The notes under the pieces were generated by a model that made no database searches, was not told the DNA's origin, and was given only the letters and a program-made list of their open reading frames with translations. From Collinsella sp. AM34-10 (lineage in GTDB: Bacteria > Actinomycetota > Coriobacteriia > Coriobacteriales > Coriobacteriaceae), in the NCBI RefSeq assembly GCF_003469185.1, contig NZ_QSIL01000007.1, positions 73,297-137,296 of the forward strand: DNA of 64,000 bases, in the 5' to 3' direction. Of this stretch, positions 25,672-34,293 are shown one piece after another; position 1 is the stretch's first letter, and the number at the start of each line of letters is the position of its first letter. The translations under genes were made by a program, and so were the position numbers.

Positions 25672-26799
25672 ATGGCCCCCGCTCAGGCAAGCCTGCTGGC
25701 CAAGCTCGACACCCAAGAGCGCGTTCGCGATTTTTTGACCAACGCCGTCGCCAGCGGCCGCGCATCGCACGCCTACCTGTTTTTGGGCGCTCCCGGTGCC
25801 GGCAAGCTCGATGCCGCATGGGCGCTCGCCCAGGCCTTCCTGTGCGAGCAGGACGGCTGCGGAGCATGCGACAGCTGCGTACGCGTTGCTCGGCATACGC
25901 ATCCTGACGTGCACTATTACACGCCCGAGAGCGCCACAGGCTACCTCATTGCCCAGACCCGCGAGCTGCTCGATGACGTGCCGCTGGCGCCCATCCGTGC
26001 CAAGGCCAAGGTCTACATCATCGATCGTGCCGAGCAACTGCGCGCTAACACCGCCAACGCGCTGCTCAAGACACTCGAGGAGCCGCCCGAGGGCGTTATG
26101 TTCATCTTGTTGGGCACCTCGGCAGACGTGATGTTGCCCACCATCGTGAGCCGCTGTCAGTGCGTGCCGTTTCGGCTGGTGTCGCCCACCGTGGCCGCGC
26201 AGGCCGTGAGCCGCGCGACGGGTCAGGATCTCGCGCGTTGCCGCATGGCGGTCGCCGTGGCGGGAAGCCCCACACGCGGCATCGAGTTCCTTAAGAGTGC
26301 CGAGCGCCAGGATGCTCGCCGCCAAATGGTCCGCGCCATCGATTCGCTCATCGCTGCCGACGAGGCTGATGTGCTCAGCCGCGCCAAGTCGCTCATCGTC
26401 GCCGTTAAGGCGCCGCTCGCCGAGGTCAAGTCCACACAGGAAAAGGTGCTCGAGCAAAACGCCGACTACCTGTCGCGTGGAGCATTGAAGCAGCTTGAGG
26501 ACCGCAACAAGCGCGAACTCAACGCGCGCGAGCGTTCGGGTATCATGGAAGCGCTGGCGAGCGCGCGGACGCTCATGCGCGACGTGCTGCTGACACTTCA
26601 GGACGAGGCGGCCGACGTCGTGAACGAAGACGTGCGCGACACGATCGGGCGGCTTGCCGCCGCGACGAATGTTGCGGGTGCCACCCGGGCGCTCGAGGCG
26701 GTCGCGACCGCCGAGCGCAACATCGCCAGAAACGTTACTCCCCAGCTGGCCATCGAGGTCATGCTGTTCGATATCAGGAAGGCACTGAAATGCCGTTAG
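25672..26799 (+). CDS. holB: DNA polymerase III delta' subunit
   Basis: Clamp-loader AAA+ subunit of 375 residues. Walker-A-like LGAPGAGK near residue 38, a zinc module CGACDSC, VYIIDRAEQLRANTANALLKTLEEPP (Walker B and sensor region) and the SRC motif TIVSRCQ. The ATG at 25672 directly follows the tmk stop. A longer frame reaching back into tmk (25633) is rejected. The start of ricT overlaps its end by 10 bp. The tmk-holB-ricT order is conserved in many Gram-positive genomes. Confidence 0.93.
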   Translation: MAPAQASLLAKLDTQERVRDFLTNAVASGRASHAYLFLGAPGAGKLDAAWALAQAFLCEQDGCGACDSCVRVARHTHPDVHYYTPESATGYLIAQTRELLDDVPLAPIRAKAKVYIIDRAEQLRANTANALLKTLEEPPEGVMFILLGTSADVMLPTIVSRCQCVPFRLVSPTVAAQAVSRATGQDLARCRMAVAVAGSPTRGIEFLKSAERQDARRQMVRAIDSLIAADEADVLSRAKSLIVAVKAPLAEVKSTQEKVLEQNADYLSRGALKQLEDRNKRELNARERSGIMEALASARTLMRDVLLTLQDEAADVVNEDVRDTIGRLAAATNVAGATRALEAVATAERNIARNVTPQLAIEVMLFDIRKALKCR

Positions 26800-28484
26800 T
26801 CGTACCCGTTAAGTTTACCTACGCCTCGCGCGACCTGTGGTTTGATCCGCAGGATCTGGATATCCTCGAGGCCGATTATGCCATTTGCTCCACCGAGCGC
26901 GGAACCGAGATCGGCCTGGTCACGGCCGATCCCTTCGAGGTGCCGCAAGATGAGATCGGCCAGCCGCTCAAGCCCGTGCTGCGCGTGGCGAGCGATATCG
27001 ACCTGCAGCTTGCCGACGACCTGGCCATCCAGGGCGACGAGGCCATGGTCGATTTCCGCCGTCTGGTCAAAGAGCTCGACCTCGAGATGAAGCCGGTCGG
27101 CGTCGAGTACCTGTTTGGCGGCGAGAAGGCTGTGTTCTACTTTGCGGCCGAGGAGCGCGTCGATTTCCGTCAGCTCGTCAAGGACCTGTCCTCGACGCTG
27201 CACATTCGCGTCGACATGCGCCAGATCGGCGTGCGCGACGAGACCCGCCTGGTGGGCGGCTATGCCCAGTGCGGCCAGGAGCTCTGCTGCACGCGCTTTG
27301 GCGGACAGTTTGAGCCGGTTTCGATCCGCATGGCAAAGGAGCAGGACCTGCCGCTCAACTCGTCCAAGATTAGTGGCGTCTGCGGCCGCCTGATGTGCTG
27401 CCTGCGCTACGAGTTCGAGGCGTACAAGGACTTTAAGAGCCGCGCGCCCAAAAAGAAGACGCTTATCGATACGCCGCTTGGCAAGGCGCGCATCCAGGAA
27501 TATGACACGCCGCGTGAGCAGCTGGTGCTGCGCCTGGAGAACGGCAAAGTCTTTAAGGTCAACCTGGCCGATATGACGTGCTCGGAGGGTTGCAAAAAGA
27601 AGGCCGCCGAGCAGGGCTGCAACTGCCGCCCCGACTGCGTGACGCGCGACGTGCTCGAGCGCATCGAGTCGCCCGAGATGCGTCTGGCGCTCATGGAACT
27701 CGATCGCGAAAACGGCGTCGACGTGGGCGATGGCCTGTCGAGCGCCGATCGTCTGGCCGGCACATCGATGCCCAAGCGCCGTCGTCGCGATGCCGAATCC
27801 GATGCTCGCACCGCTCAGGGCCAGGGCGAGGGCCGTGGCCGTGGAAAGGGCCGCGGCAAGGCCGAGGCGCCCGAGACCGAGGGAGCAGCCGATGGCCGTC
27901 GCCGCCGCAAGCGCACGGCGTCCGTCGACAATGGCGAGGCCGCGGGTAAGAACGCTTCCCGCGAGCGCGAGGCTCAGCAGCCCCAGCAGCAAAATCGCGG
28001 CGGTGGCATGAACCCCACGCGCCGTCGTCGCCGTCACCTGTCGAGCGAGGAGCGCGAGGACGCCTTCCGCGCCGCAGCTGCTCGCGAGGCCGGTGCCGCT
28101 CCCAAGGGCGCCTCGGCCTCCGACGCGCCTGCCGACAAGGCTGGCAAGCCGCGTGGCGAGGAGGAGCGCGCGTCACGTCCGCGTCGTCGCCATTCCTCGG
28201 GCGCGCAGCAGAAACCCTCGATTCCTTCTGTGGCCGATCAGGTTTCGGATGGCGAAGTCAAGGTCACGCGCCGTCGCCCCGGCGATGGCGGAGGAGCTGC
28301 CGCCAAGGCTTCGCACGGCGGCGCTCGCGACGAGTGCGAACCGCGTGAGGATCGCGGCGGCGAGGGCTCGACCGACCAGGGTCAAAAGCGTCGCCGTCGC
28401 CGTCGCTCCCGCAAGCCGCGCCAGGACGGTGGCGAAGGCTCGACCCGCACCTCGTCCGTACCGCAACCGCCTGCCGGCGAATAA
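26790..28484 (+). CDS. ricT: PSP1-domain protein RicT (YaaT) with long basic tail
   Basis: The N-terminal 300 residues are the PSP1/YaaT domain. In B. subtilis this protein forms the RicAFT complex that binds Fe-S clusters and affects RNase Y-dependent RNA processing. The conserved Cys clusters are visible: GQELCCTRFG near residue 165 and CGRLMCCLRYE near 200, plus a further Cys group (CSEGCKKKAAEQGCNCRPDC). The rest, about 240 residues, is an Arg/Lys/Gly/Ala-rich low-complexity tail typical of RNA-binding regions and absent from the Bacillus protein. It overlaps holB by 10 bp. Confidence 0.9.
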   Translation: MPLVVPVKFTYASRDLWFDPQDLDILEADYAICSTERGTEIGLVTADPFEVPQDEIGQPLKPVLRVASDIDLQLADDLAIQGDEAMVDFRRLVKELDLEMKPVGVEYLFGGEKAVFYFAAEERVDFRQLVKDLSSTLHIRVDMRQIGVRDETRLVGGYAQCGQELCCTRFGGQFEPVSIRMAKEQDLPLNSSKISGVCGRLMCCLRYEFEAYKDFKSRAPKKKTLIDTPLGKARIQEYDTPREQLVLRLENGKVFKVNLADMTCSEGCKKKAAEQGCNCRPDCVTRDVLERIESPEMRLALMELDRENGVDVGDGLSSADRLAGTSMPKRRRRDAESDARTAQGQGEGRGRGKGRGKAEAPETEGAADGRRRRKRTASVDNGEAAGKNASREREAQQPQQQNRGGGMNPTRRRRRHLSSEEREDAFRAAAAREAGAAPKGASASDAPADKAGKPRGEEERASRPRRRHSSGAQQKPSIPSVADQVSDGEVKVTRRRPGDGGGAAAKASHGGARDECEPREDRGGEGSTDQGQKRRRRRRSRKPRQDGGEGSTRTSSVPQPPAGE

Positions 28485-28546
28485 CGTCCGTAAGCGGATG
28501 TAACCCGCCTGACCCCAGCACCTCTGGGTATCATGGCTCTACACCG

Positions 28547-28582
28547 ACAACCCTCCCTTCGCCTTCGCGTAGGGAGGGTTGT
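28547..28582 (+). promoter_or_regulatory. Hairpin masking the comF Shine-Dalgarno
   Basis: Perfect 12-bp stem (28547-28558 with 28571-28582). Its right arm contains GGGAGGG, the only good Shine-Dalgarno for the ATG at 28586. A TATCAT at 28529-28534 would start transcription about six bases before the hairpin. Confidence 0.6.
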
Positions 28583-28585
28583 GTC

Positions 28586-29392
28586 ATGAAGAGACATCTG
28601 AACGTATTGACTCGCTTGCAGGGCGCAGGCGTCCTACCGTTTGCGGACGAATTGCTACCGCTTGCCGAGCGCGCGACGTATGAGGCGCTCGAGGCGTTGT
28701 CGCCCACGCGATGCGCTGGCTGCGAGCGTTCCGGTGCGCTGATCTGCCAGGATTGTCTGGCATCGCTCGCGCTCATCGATCCGTGTCATAGTTGCATCCG
28801 ATGCGGCGCCCCGTTTGGGGATTTGCTGTGTACCGAGTGCTCGGTCGAGGGCACGTCTTCGGCAATGGCCGAGGCGCTCGATCGCTGCCTGGCGTGTGCC
28901 GTCTATGCACATCCGCTGCCGCGCATCATCAAGGCGTACAAGGATGCGGGCGAGCGCCGTCTGGCACCGTATCTGGCGGAGTTGCTCTACGACACTGCCT
29001 TGCATGCCCAGGTGGCAGCATCCGATCGCTACGGCGGTGTGTTGTCCGGTGCGGACGCGGTGGTGTTTGTGCCCGCGACTGCGGCGGCGTTTCGGCGGCG
29101 TGGATTCGACCATATGGAAGCAATCGCGCGCTCGTTTTGCGATCTTTCGGGTGTCCCGTTGCTGGACGCCCTGGTCAAATACGGTCATGGTGACCAGCGA
29201 GAGCTCGGCCGCGATGAGCGCCGGGAGCATGCCCGGGGCATGTACGAGACGGTCGAGGATGTGCGCGGCCGCCGTCTGCTGCTCATCGATGATGTCATTA
29301 CCACGGGCGCGACCATGGCAGCAGCCTCGGCGGAGCTCAAGCGTGCCGGCGCCGCAGCAGTCGATGGCCTCGCTATCGCACGCGTTTGGTAG
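28586..29392 (+). CDS. comF: ComF-family phosphoribosyltransferase-like protein
   Basis: 268 residues. N-terminal zinc fingers (CAGCERSGALICQDC, CHSCIRCG, LLCTEC) followed by a type I PRTase fold with the PRPP loop LLLIDDVITTGATM near residue 235. ComFC-type proteins act in DNA uptake or recombination during competence, but many are outside competence loci and their biochemical role is uncertain. The start lies within the reach of a hairpin that masks its Shine-Dalgarno. The next gene starts 11 bp downstream, suggesting cotranscription. Confidence 0.9.
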   Translation: MKRHLNVLTRLQGAGVLPFADELLPLAERATYEALEALSPTRCAGCERSGALICQDCLASLALIDPCHSCIRCGAPFGDLLCTECSVEGTSSAMAEALDRCLACAVYAHPLPRIIKAYKDAGERRLAPYLAELLYDTALHAQVAASDRYGGVLSGADAVVFVPATAAAFRRRGFDHMEAIARSFCDLSGVPLLDALVKYGHGDQRELGRDERREHARGMYETVEDVRGRRLLLIDDVITTGATMAAASAELKRAGAAAVDGLAIARVW

Positions 29393-29403
29393 GGGGTGGT
29401 TTT

Positions 29404-30516
29404 GTGGCAGTGAAGATAGCGCGGCGCATCGAGCCGACAAGCGAGCAACTGGCGGCCTCCGTAGTCCTGACCGGTGCCTCGGCGCTGCGCATGATGCGCG
29501 CCGAGCGCCGACAAATGGGTTACATCAGCTGGAGAGACCTCGATCCCGATGAAGAGCGCCGTGTGCTGCATACATCGTCTCCCTCGGCCGAGGACATTTA
29601 TCTTCCCGATTTGGTGCGGATCGGGGCCGTGAGTGGCGAGGTCCAAGAAGACTTGTGCCTGCTGGTGGGGTCGGCGAAGCAGCGTCGCCGCATGCCTGGT
29701 GCAAGCTGGTCCGTTTGTTCTACAGACCTGCCGGACGCCTCGATTTTGGAGGTGGAGCCGGGAGTGTACAGCTTGTCTCCCGAGGCCCTCTGTGCCGCCG
29801 TTGCGCGCGAAGTCGGCTGTATCCAGGCATTTGCCCTGGCCCAGGAGCTGTGCTCCAAGATTTCGCTGAGCGATCGCGGGCAGTATCTGCCCCCTTACAG
29901 CTCGCCTACCGTGAACAGGCTTGCAAAGGATAAGGACCAGCCGTCAGATGTGGGCTACTTTGAGGTCGAGCCAGTGCTGACGCCCGATCGCCTGGCAGAT
30001 TACCTTGCGGCATGCAAGGGGAGCGCGGCCAAGCAGCTGCGGCGGCTGTGCCCCTTTCTGTCGGAAAACCTGCGCTCACCCATGGAATGCATCATGCTTG
30101 CCATGTTTTCGCTTCCGTTTTCTTATGGCGGATTTGCCTGCGGTCCCTTTAAGACCGACCACAAGATCGAGTTCAACGACCGTGCGCAGGCGATCTCGGG
30201 GATGCCGTATGCGGTTTGCGATGCCTATCAGGAAGCAGCTCGGTTTGACCTGGAATACAACGGTGAGCAGGGCCATTCGTCTCGCGGCGGGCGCATTCAC
30301 GATGAAAAACGCAATACGGGTTTGGCGTCCATGGGAATCGAGGTCGCGACGGTCAACAACGAGATGCTCTGCGACATGGAAGCGATGGAAGCGCTCGCAT
30401 GGCGCATCCACCAGCGTATGGGTAAACGATATCAGAATCGTGTAGAGGCTCGTCGAAAGAGGCAAGATGCTCTGCTGAATACGCTCCGAGCGTGCTTTGG
30501 GCTCAAGCCGGCGTAA
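29404..30516 (+). CDS. AbiEi/DUF559-like protein with possible Vsr-type nuclease fold
   Basis: 370 residues, cytoplasmic. I do not recognise the exact family. The C-terminal part FDLEYNGEQGHSSRGGRIHDEKRN, then GIEVATVNNEML, resembles the Vsr/PD-(D/E)xK core of DUF559 proteins, in which an acidic EYDG-type strand is followed by a basic helix and a second strand. Such proteins are often annotated as AbiEi-like antitoxins in Actinobacteria. The upstream half contains a conserved-looking PEDIYLPDLVR-type region. The GTG at 29404 has GGGGGTGG about 6 bases upstream; a TTG at 29386 overlaps comF and is less likely. Confidence 0.6.
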   Translation: MAVKIARRIEPTSEQLAASVVLTGASALRMMRAERRQMGYISWRDLDPDEERRVLHTSSPSAEDIYLPDLVRIGAVSGEVQEDLCLLVGSAKQRRRMPGASWSVCSTDLPDASILEVEPGVYSLSPEALCAAVAREVGCIQAFALAQELCSKISLSDRGQYLPPYSSPTVNRLAKDKDQPSDVGYFEVEPVLTPDRLADYLAACKGSAAKQLRRLCPFLSENLRSPMECIMLAMFSLPFSYGGFACGPFKTDHKIEFNDRAQAISGMPYAVCDAYQEAARFDLEYNGEQGHSSRGGRIHDEKRNTGLASMGIEVATVNNEMLCDMEAMEALAWRIHQRMGKRYQNRVEARRKRQDALLNTLRACFGLKPA

Positions 30517-30551
30517 AACTATGGCTTTATAGGGGGTCTGTTTATATGCCA

Positions 30552-30768
30552 TGTGCAAAAAACGGCAAATATGAGTACTGTTACTAGATTAGTGACAGCA
30601 AAAATAAAGAAACTTGGGCCGAAAAACTGGATTCAGCGAAGAGATAATAAACGAATGTGGAATATCTTGGCGCCAAGCGGGCTGTGCGGAACTCAAAAAG
30701 GGCTCGTGGGGCGGAAATACGCTGCTACTAAATTGGTAGCAGTACTCATATTTGCCGTTTTTTGCACA
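30552..30768. mobile_element. MITE-like element with 29-bp perfect terminal inverted repeats
   Basis: 217 bp, no coding capacity. Bases 30552-30580 are the exact inverse of 30740-30768, and the similarity continues imperfectly for about 20 more bases. Each end carries a subterminal hairpin (CTGTTACTA/TAGTGACAG on the left, GCTACTA/GGTAGC on the right). The interior is AT-richer than the flanks. I see no clear target-site duplication. Confidence 0.7.
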
Positions 30769-30788
30769 CGGCACCCTGAGACGGGTGC

Positions 30789-30817
30789 CCCGGAGCTCCC
30801 CGTGGGGGAGCTCCGGG
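30789..30817 (+). terminator. Strong GC-rich hairpin next to the MITE
   Basis: Perfect 13-bp stem (30789-30801 with 30805-30817) and a GTG loop. It has no real T-run, so it may serve mainly as a structural barrier. Confidence 0.45.
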
Positions 30818-31249
30818 CTTCATGGGGGCACGAATGGTCCGCCCCGACCTGCGAAATCTGTGCTCGCGATGCGAATAACGTCCCTAACCTTAAACTATAG
30901 CTTGAACTTAGCTATAATGCGCTACGTTCCTGCCAGGCTGTGGTTGCGGACGGACGAAATGCCCATCCTAGTCCAAGACAGACGCGGTCAAAGGGATCCA
31001 CGTAAGCGACCGCGTGCGCGCGGCGCGATCATGGCGCGTCCTAGATGTAAGCCGCACCGTCCGTTCTACTTTCTTTGGGGCAATACCGCCTCGCGGGCGA
31101 GCGGGCCAGTCGTGAAGGTGGCTGCGGCCTCCCGAGCAAACGCCCCGGTGCGCAAGTGTGGGGTCAAATACCAGGTCAGCTGGTGGGAACAACCCGATAT
31201 TCCGTGCGGGGCACGGATCGTATACGACACAGAAGGCAGGGTAGTGGAC
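30818..31249 (+). other. Unexplained 430-bp structured leader
   Basis: No gene recognised. The lipoprotein frame stays open back to 30752, but the translated product is Arg/Pro-rich without family features. The region has local hairpins (for example GCGGTC/GACCGC around 30984-31013) and a possible long-range GGACGG/CCGTCC pairing. It could be a long 5' UTR or a small RNA. Confidence 0.4.
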
Positions 31250-32260
31250 ATGGTGAGGGGCAGCTTGATGCATGCGGCTCGGTTAGGTGCTGGGGCCGCG
31301 GCGGTCATTGCCGTTTTGGGCCTGAGCGGATGCGCGTTCAATCCACTGTCCACGTTCACGACGCCCACGATCGACCAGATCGAGCGCGAGACCGTTACCC
31401 CCACGGTATCGGACGATGCCCTGGTCACGCCGGGAACCCTGACGGTCGCCCTCGATACGTCCGATGCACCGCAGGCCATGCAGGATGCCGACGGAAACCT
31501 CACGGGCTATGCGGTCGATGCCGCTCGTGCCCTCGCATGCCGCATGGGTCTCAAGGTCGCCTTTGTCGATGCGTCCTCGGCCGATTCCGCGCTCAGCGAT
31601 AAAAAGGCGGACATCTTCATTGGCGACATCAAGTCTGCGGGCGGCGACATCAGCTCGCTTGGCACCTGTCTGTACGATGCCGCCGCCGTATTCGGCAAGA
31701 GCAGTGACGGCGAGTCGCTGAGCGTTTCCACCGAAACGCTTAACACCGCTACCCTGGGCGTTCAGACCTCCTCGGCCTCGCAGGAGGCGCTCGCCAAGCA
31801 AAGCATCACCGCCAACCAAAAGACCTTTTCCAACATCAATGAGTGCTTTGAGGCGCTCGAGTCGGGCGAGGTCGATTACGTGATCTGTGATTCCACGGCT
31901 GGTGGCTACCTCGCGCGTCTGATGAGCCAGATCTCCTATGTCGGTACGCTCGAGGCGCCCTCCACGCTTGGCGTCGCAGGTCTTAGCTCTAATGATGAGC
32001 TGTGCCGTGCCGTGAGCGATGCCCTCGATGGCATCACGGTCGATGGCACGCTCGAGGCAGTCCACTGCGTCTGGTACGGACAGATGCCCTATGACCTTAC
32101 CGCCAAGACCGTTTCGGGGGCCAATGTGCAGGCATCCGACTCCACGTCCAACGAGACCGAGTCCTCCGATGACGACGCCTCTGATAACAACAGCGACGGC
32201 CCGTCGTCTAGCCAGGAGGGCACCATCACCGACGATGACATCAACAAGCTCAATAGCTAG
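31250..32260 (+). CDS. Lipoprotein, solute-binding-protein family 3-like
   Basis: Lipoprotein signal peptide with lipobox LGLSGC (Cys at about residue 28 from the ATG at 31250; an ATG at 31268 is an alternative). The mature part has the periplasmic-binding-protein type II layout: TLTVALDTSDAPQAMQDADGNLTGYAVDAARALACRMGL near the start and FEALESGEVDYVICD later, as in amino-acid ABC receptors and ArtI/FliY-like proteins. No permease or ATPase genes are adjacent. The C-terminal 45 residues are Ser/Asp/Asn-rich. 336 residues with the first start. Ligand unknown. Confidence 0.8.
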   Translation: MVRGSLMHAARLGAGAAAVIAVLGLSGCAFNPLSTFTTPTIDQIERETVTPTVSDDALVTPGTLTVALDTSDAPQAMQDADGNLTGYAVDAARALACRMGLKVAFVDASSADSALSDKKADIFIGDIKSAGGDISSLGTCLYDAAAVFGKSSDGESLSVSTETLNTATLGVQTSSASQEALAKQSITANQKTFSNINECFEALESGEVDYVICDSTAGGYLARLMSQISYVGTLEAPSTLGVAGLSSNDELCRAVSDALDGITVDGTLEAVHCVWYGQMPYDLTAKTVSGANVQASDSTSNETESSDDDASDNNSDGPSSSQEGTITDDDINKLNS

Positions 32261-32576
32261 TTATTGGTAGGGGTGGCGCCTGCCACACGCTGAACAAGGC
32301 GCTTCTTCACGGTTTCAACACGCATGGCCGGGTCTCCCCAATAAGGGAGCCCGGCTTTTCTATTTTGGTAAAAACGGCAGGTAAGAGCTGATTTCCAGGA
32401 AAAAACTAGCTTTGCCGACGCCCTCCTATAGCGCACTTTGTCACGGAAAAGTGCGAGACTTCGGTATGCGGTATCAAGCAGTCGTTATTCGGGTCTTTGG
32501 GAATTCGCGTGATTAAATGCACGGCAATGGGTACATAGCCAGTACAGTAAGTCCCCGAGGCAGATTGGAGCCACGT
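32261..32576. other. Intergenic region between lipoprotein gene and hpf
   Basis: 316 bp without a gene. It contains the lipoprotein terminator (32327-32366), an 8-bp hairpin CGCACTTT/AAAGTGCG at 32432-32455, and a TACAGT-like -10 element about 35 bp before hpf. Confidence 0.5.
32327..32366 (+). terminator. Terminator after the lipoprotein gene
   Basis: GCCGGG(T)CTCCC pairs with GGGAGCCCGGC, leaving one bulged T, followed by TTTTCTATTTT. Confidence 0.8.
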
Positions 32577-33161
32577 ATGGATATCAAGGTTTCTGGACGC
32601 AAGACGACGGTAACCGATGCTCTGCGTGCGCATGTGGATGAGAAAATCGGCGAGGCGCTCAAGGTTTTCGACATCGAGCCCATGACAGTCGACGTCGTGC
32701 TTCGTTATGAGAAGAACCCCTCGAACCCCAACCCGGCAATCGTCGAGGTCACGGCTCGTGCCCGCGGTTCGGTGATTCGCGTTGCCGAGCACGGCGCAGA
32801 TATGTATGCTGCCATCGACCTCTCCGCCGATAAGGTCACCCGCCAGCTGCGCAAGTTCAAGACCAAGGTCGTGGACAACCGCCAGGGTGGTGCCAGTGCC
32901 GCGGATGTCGCGCCGGTCGAGCGCGTTGAGGATCTGGCCGACCTGCTGCTGCCCGAGGAGGACGATGACCTGCTCGTCCGCGAGAAGGTCATCGATGTCA
33001 CCCCGATGACTGAGGAGCAGGCGCTGGTGCAGACCGATCTGCTCGGCCACGACTTCTACGTGTTCGAGAACGCGACGACTGGCCTCATCAATGTGGTGTA
33101 TCACCGTAAGAATGGTGGATATGGCATCATCAAGCCCCGTATCGAAACACTTGACGAGTAA
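32577..33161 (+). CDS. hpf: Long-form ribosome hibernation promoting factor
   Basis: 194 residues: an N-terminal S30AE/RaiA domain (MDIKVSGRKTTVTDALRAHV, then the basic RQLRKFKTK) and a C-terminal dimerisation domain (VREKVIDVTPMTEEQALVQ, HDFYVFENATTGLINVVYHRK). Long HPF dimerises 70S ribosomes into 100S particles in stationary phase. The ATG at 32577 follows TTGGAG; a longer frame back to 32517 is not supported. Monocistronic, with a terminator directly after. Confidence 0.95.
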   Translation: MDIKVSGRKTTVTDALRAHVDEKIGEALKVFDIEPMTVDVVLRYEKNPSNPNPAIVEVTARARGSVIRVAEHGADMYAAIDLSADKVTRQLRKFKTKVVDNRQGGASAADVAPVERVEDLADLLLPEEDDDLLVREKVIDVTPMTEEQALVQTDLLGHDFYVFENATTGLINVVYHRKNGGYGIIKPRIETLDE

Positions 33162-33165
33162 AATA

Positions 33166-33223
33166 CGTTAACTTGCATGAGTTAACGGCTGGCGGCCATC
33201 CCATGCGGATGGCCGCCTTTTTT
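33166..33223 (+). terminator. Terminator after hpf, preceded by a small palindrome
   Basis: GGCGGCCATCC (33191-33201) pairs with GGATGGCCGCC (33207-33217), then TTTTTT. Just upstream, CGTTAACT and AGTTAACG (33166-33173, 33180-33187) form a separate 8-bp inverted repeat. Confidence 0.88.
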
Positions 33224-33241
33224 ACGTAAGGAGTCGCTTTG

Positions 33242-34195
33242 ATGGACAAGGCTGCATCTACCGGCCATTCTGACCGCTGCCGCATCGTCGTCGATACCTG
33301 CTGCGACTTTAGCCCCGAGGTCGCCGCGAACCTCGATGTCGATATCTTGGGCTTCCCCTTTATCATCGATGGCGAGGAGCACACGGACGATATCTGGTCG
33401 AGCATGAGCCCTAAGGAGTTCTACGACCGCATGCGCGCCGGCGCTCGCGTGTCTACTTCCGCCGTGTCACTCGGTCGCTATATCGAGTTCTTTACCGAGT
33501 GCGCCAAAGAGGGTACGCCCACGGTCTACCTGTGCTTTACCTCGGCGCTGTCGTCGAGCTACAACTCCGCGTGCCAGGCGGCAGATGCCGTGCGCGCCGA
33601 GTATCCCAACTTTGAGCTCTACGTGGTCGACAACGCTCTACCCTGCGCGACCGGCGCGCTCTTGGCGCTCGAGGCCGTGCGCCAGCGTTCGGCGGGACTG
33701 ACCGCCAAGCAGCTGGTCGATTGGGCAAACGAGGCAAAGACCTACGTCCACGGCTACTTTACGCTCGAGAGCTTCGACGCACTGGCTGCCGGCGGCCGCA
33801 TTCCGCCCGCGGCGGCGCAGCTCACGGCAAAGCTCGATGTCAAGCCCGAGCTCTCCTACGACCTTGCCGGCTCGCTGTCGCTGATCGGCGTCAACCGCGG
33901 CCGCAAGAAGGCGCTCAAGTCCATCCTCAAGTCGTTTCGCGAGAACTACGTGCCCGACCGCACCATGCCCATCGCCATCATGACGGCTGATTCCGACAAG
34001 GACGGCGACTGGCTCGAAGCCGCCATCCGCAAGGAGGAGGGCTGCGCCGACGTCACGATCATTCGAAGCTCCGTGGGCCCCACCATCGGCTCGCACGTGG
34101 GCCCCGGCATGGTGGCCTGCGCGTTTTGGGGTAAGAACCGCGCCGACAAGGCGTCGCTTTCCGACCGCATCGCCCGCCGCGTGCGCGGTCAGTAG
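33242..34195 (+). CDS. DegV family fatty-acid-binding protein
   Basis: 317 residues, two-domain DegV fold. N-terminal IVVDTCCDFSPEVAANLDVDILGFPF with the family's Asp and adjacent small residues, then STSAVSLGRY (the TSxPS-like lipid-carboxylate site), and GRIPPAAAQL in the middle. DegV/FakB proteins bind fatty acids and in Firmicutes present them to the FakA kinase; no fakA is in the window. Adjacent TTG (33239) and ATG (33242); AAGGAG favours the ATG. Confidence 0.92.
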   Translation: MDKAASTGHSDRCRIVVDTCCDFSPEVAANLDVDILGFPFIIDGEEHTDDIWSSMSPKEFYDRMRAGARVSTSAVSLGRYIEFFTECAKEGTPTVYLCFTSALSSSYNSACQAADAVRAEYPNFELYVVDNALPCATGALLALEAVRQRSAGLTAKQLVDWANEAKTYVHGYFTLESFDALAAGGRIPPAAAQLTAKLDVKPELSYDLAGSLSLIGVNRGRKKALKSILKSFRENYVPDRTMPIAIMTADSDKDGDWLEAAIRKEEGCADVTIIRSSVGPTIGSHVGPGMVACAFWGKNRADKASLSDRIARRVRGQ

Positions 34196-34293
34196 GCAAG
34201 TAACGCGGCCGTAATCGATCCCAACTCACAGCCCAAACGCTGGCACCGAGTATTCAACCTGGTAATAACACCCAACCCAAAAGGAAAGGTTTC

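Noticed and set aside
31087..31240. 6S or SRP RNA
   Set aside because: Short matches such as AGCGGGCCAGTC and CCAGGTCAG occur, but the defining paired arms and the GGAA-rich SRP loop are missing.
30752..31249. N-terminal extension of the lipoprotein frame
   Set aside because: It would place a signal peptide and lipobox in the interior of a protein; the downstream ATG gives a standard lipoprotein start.
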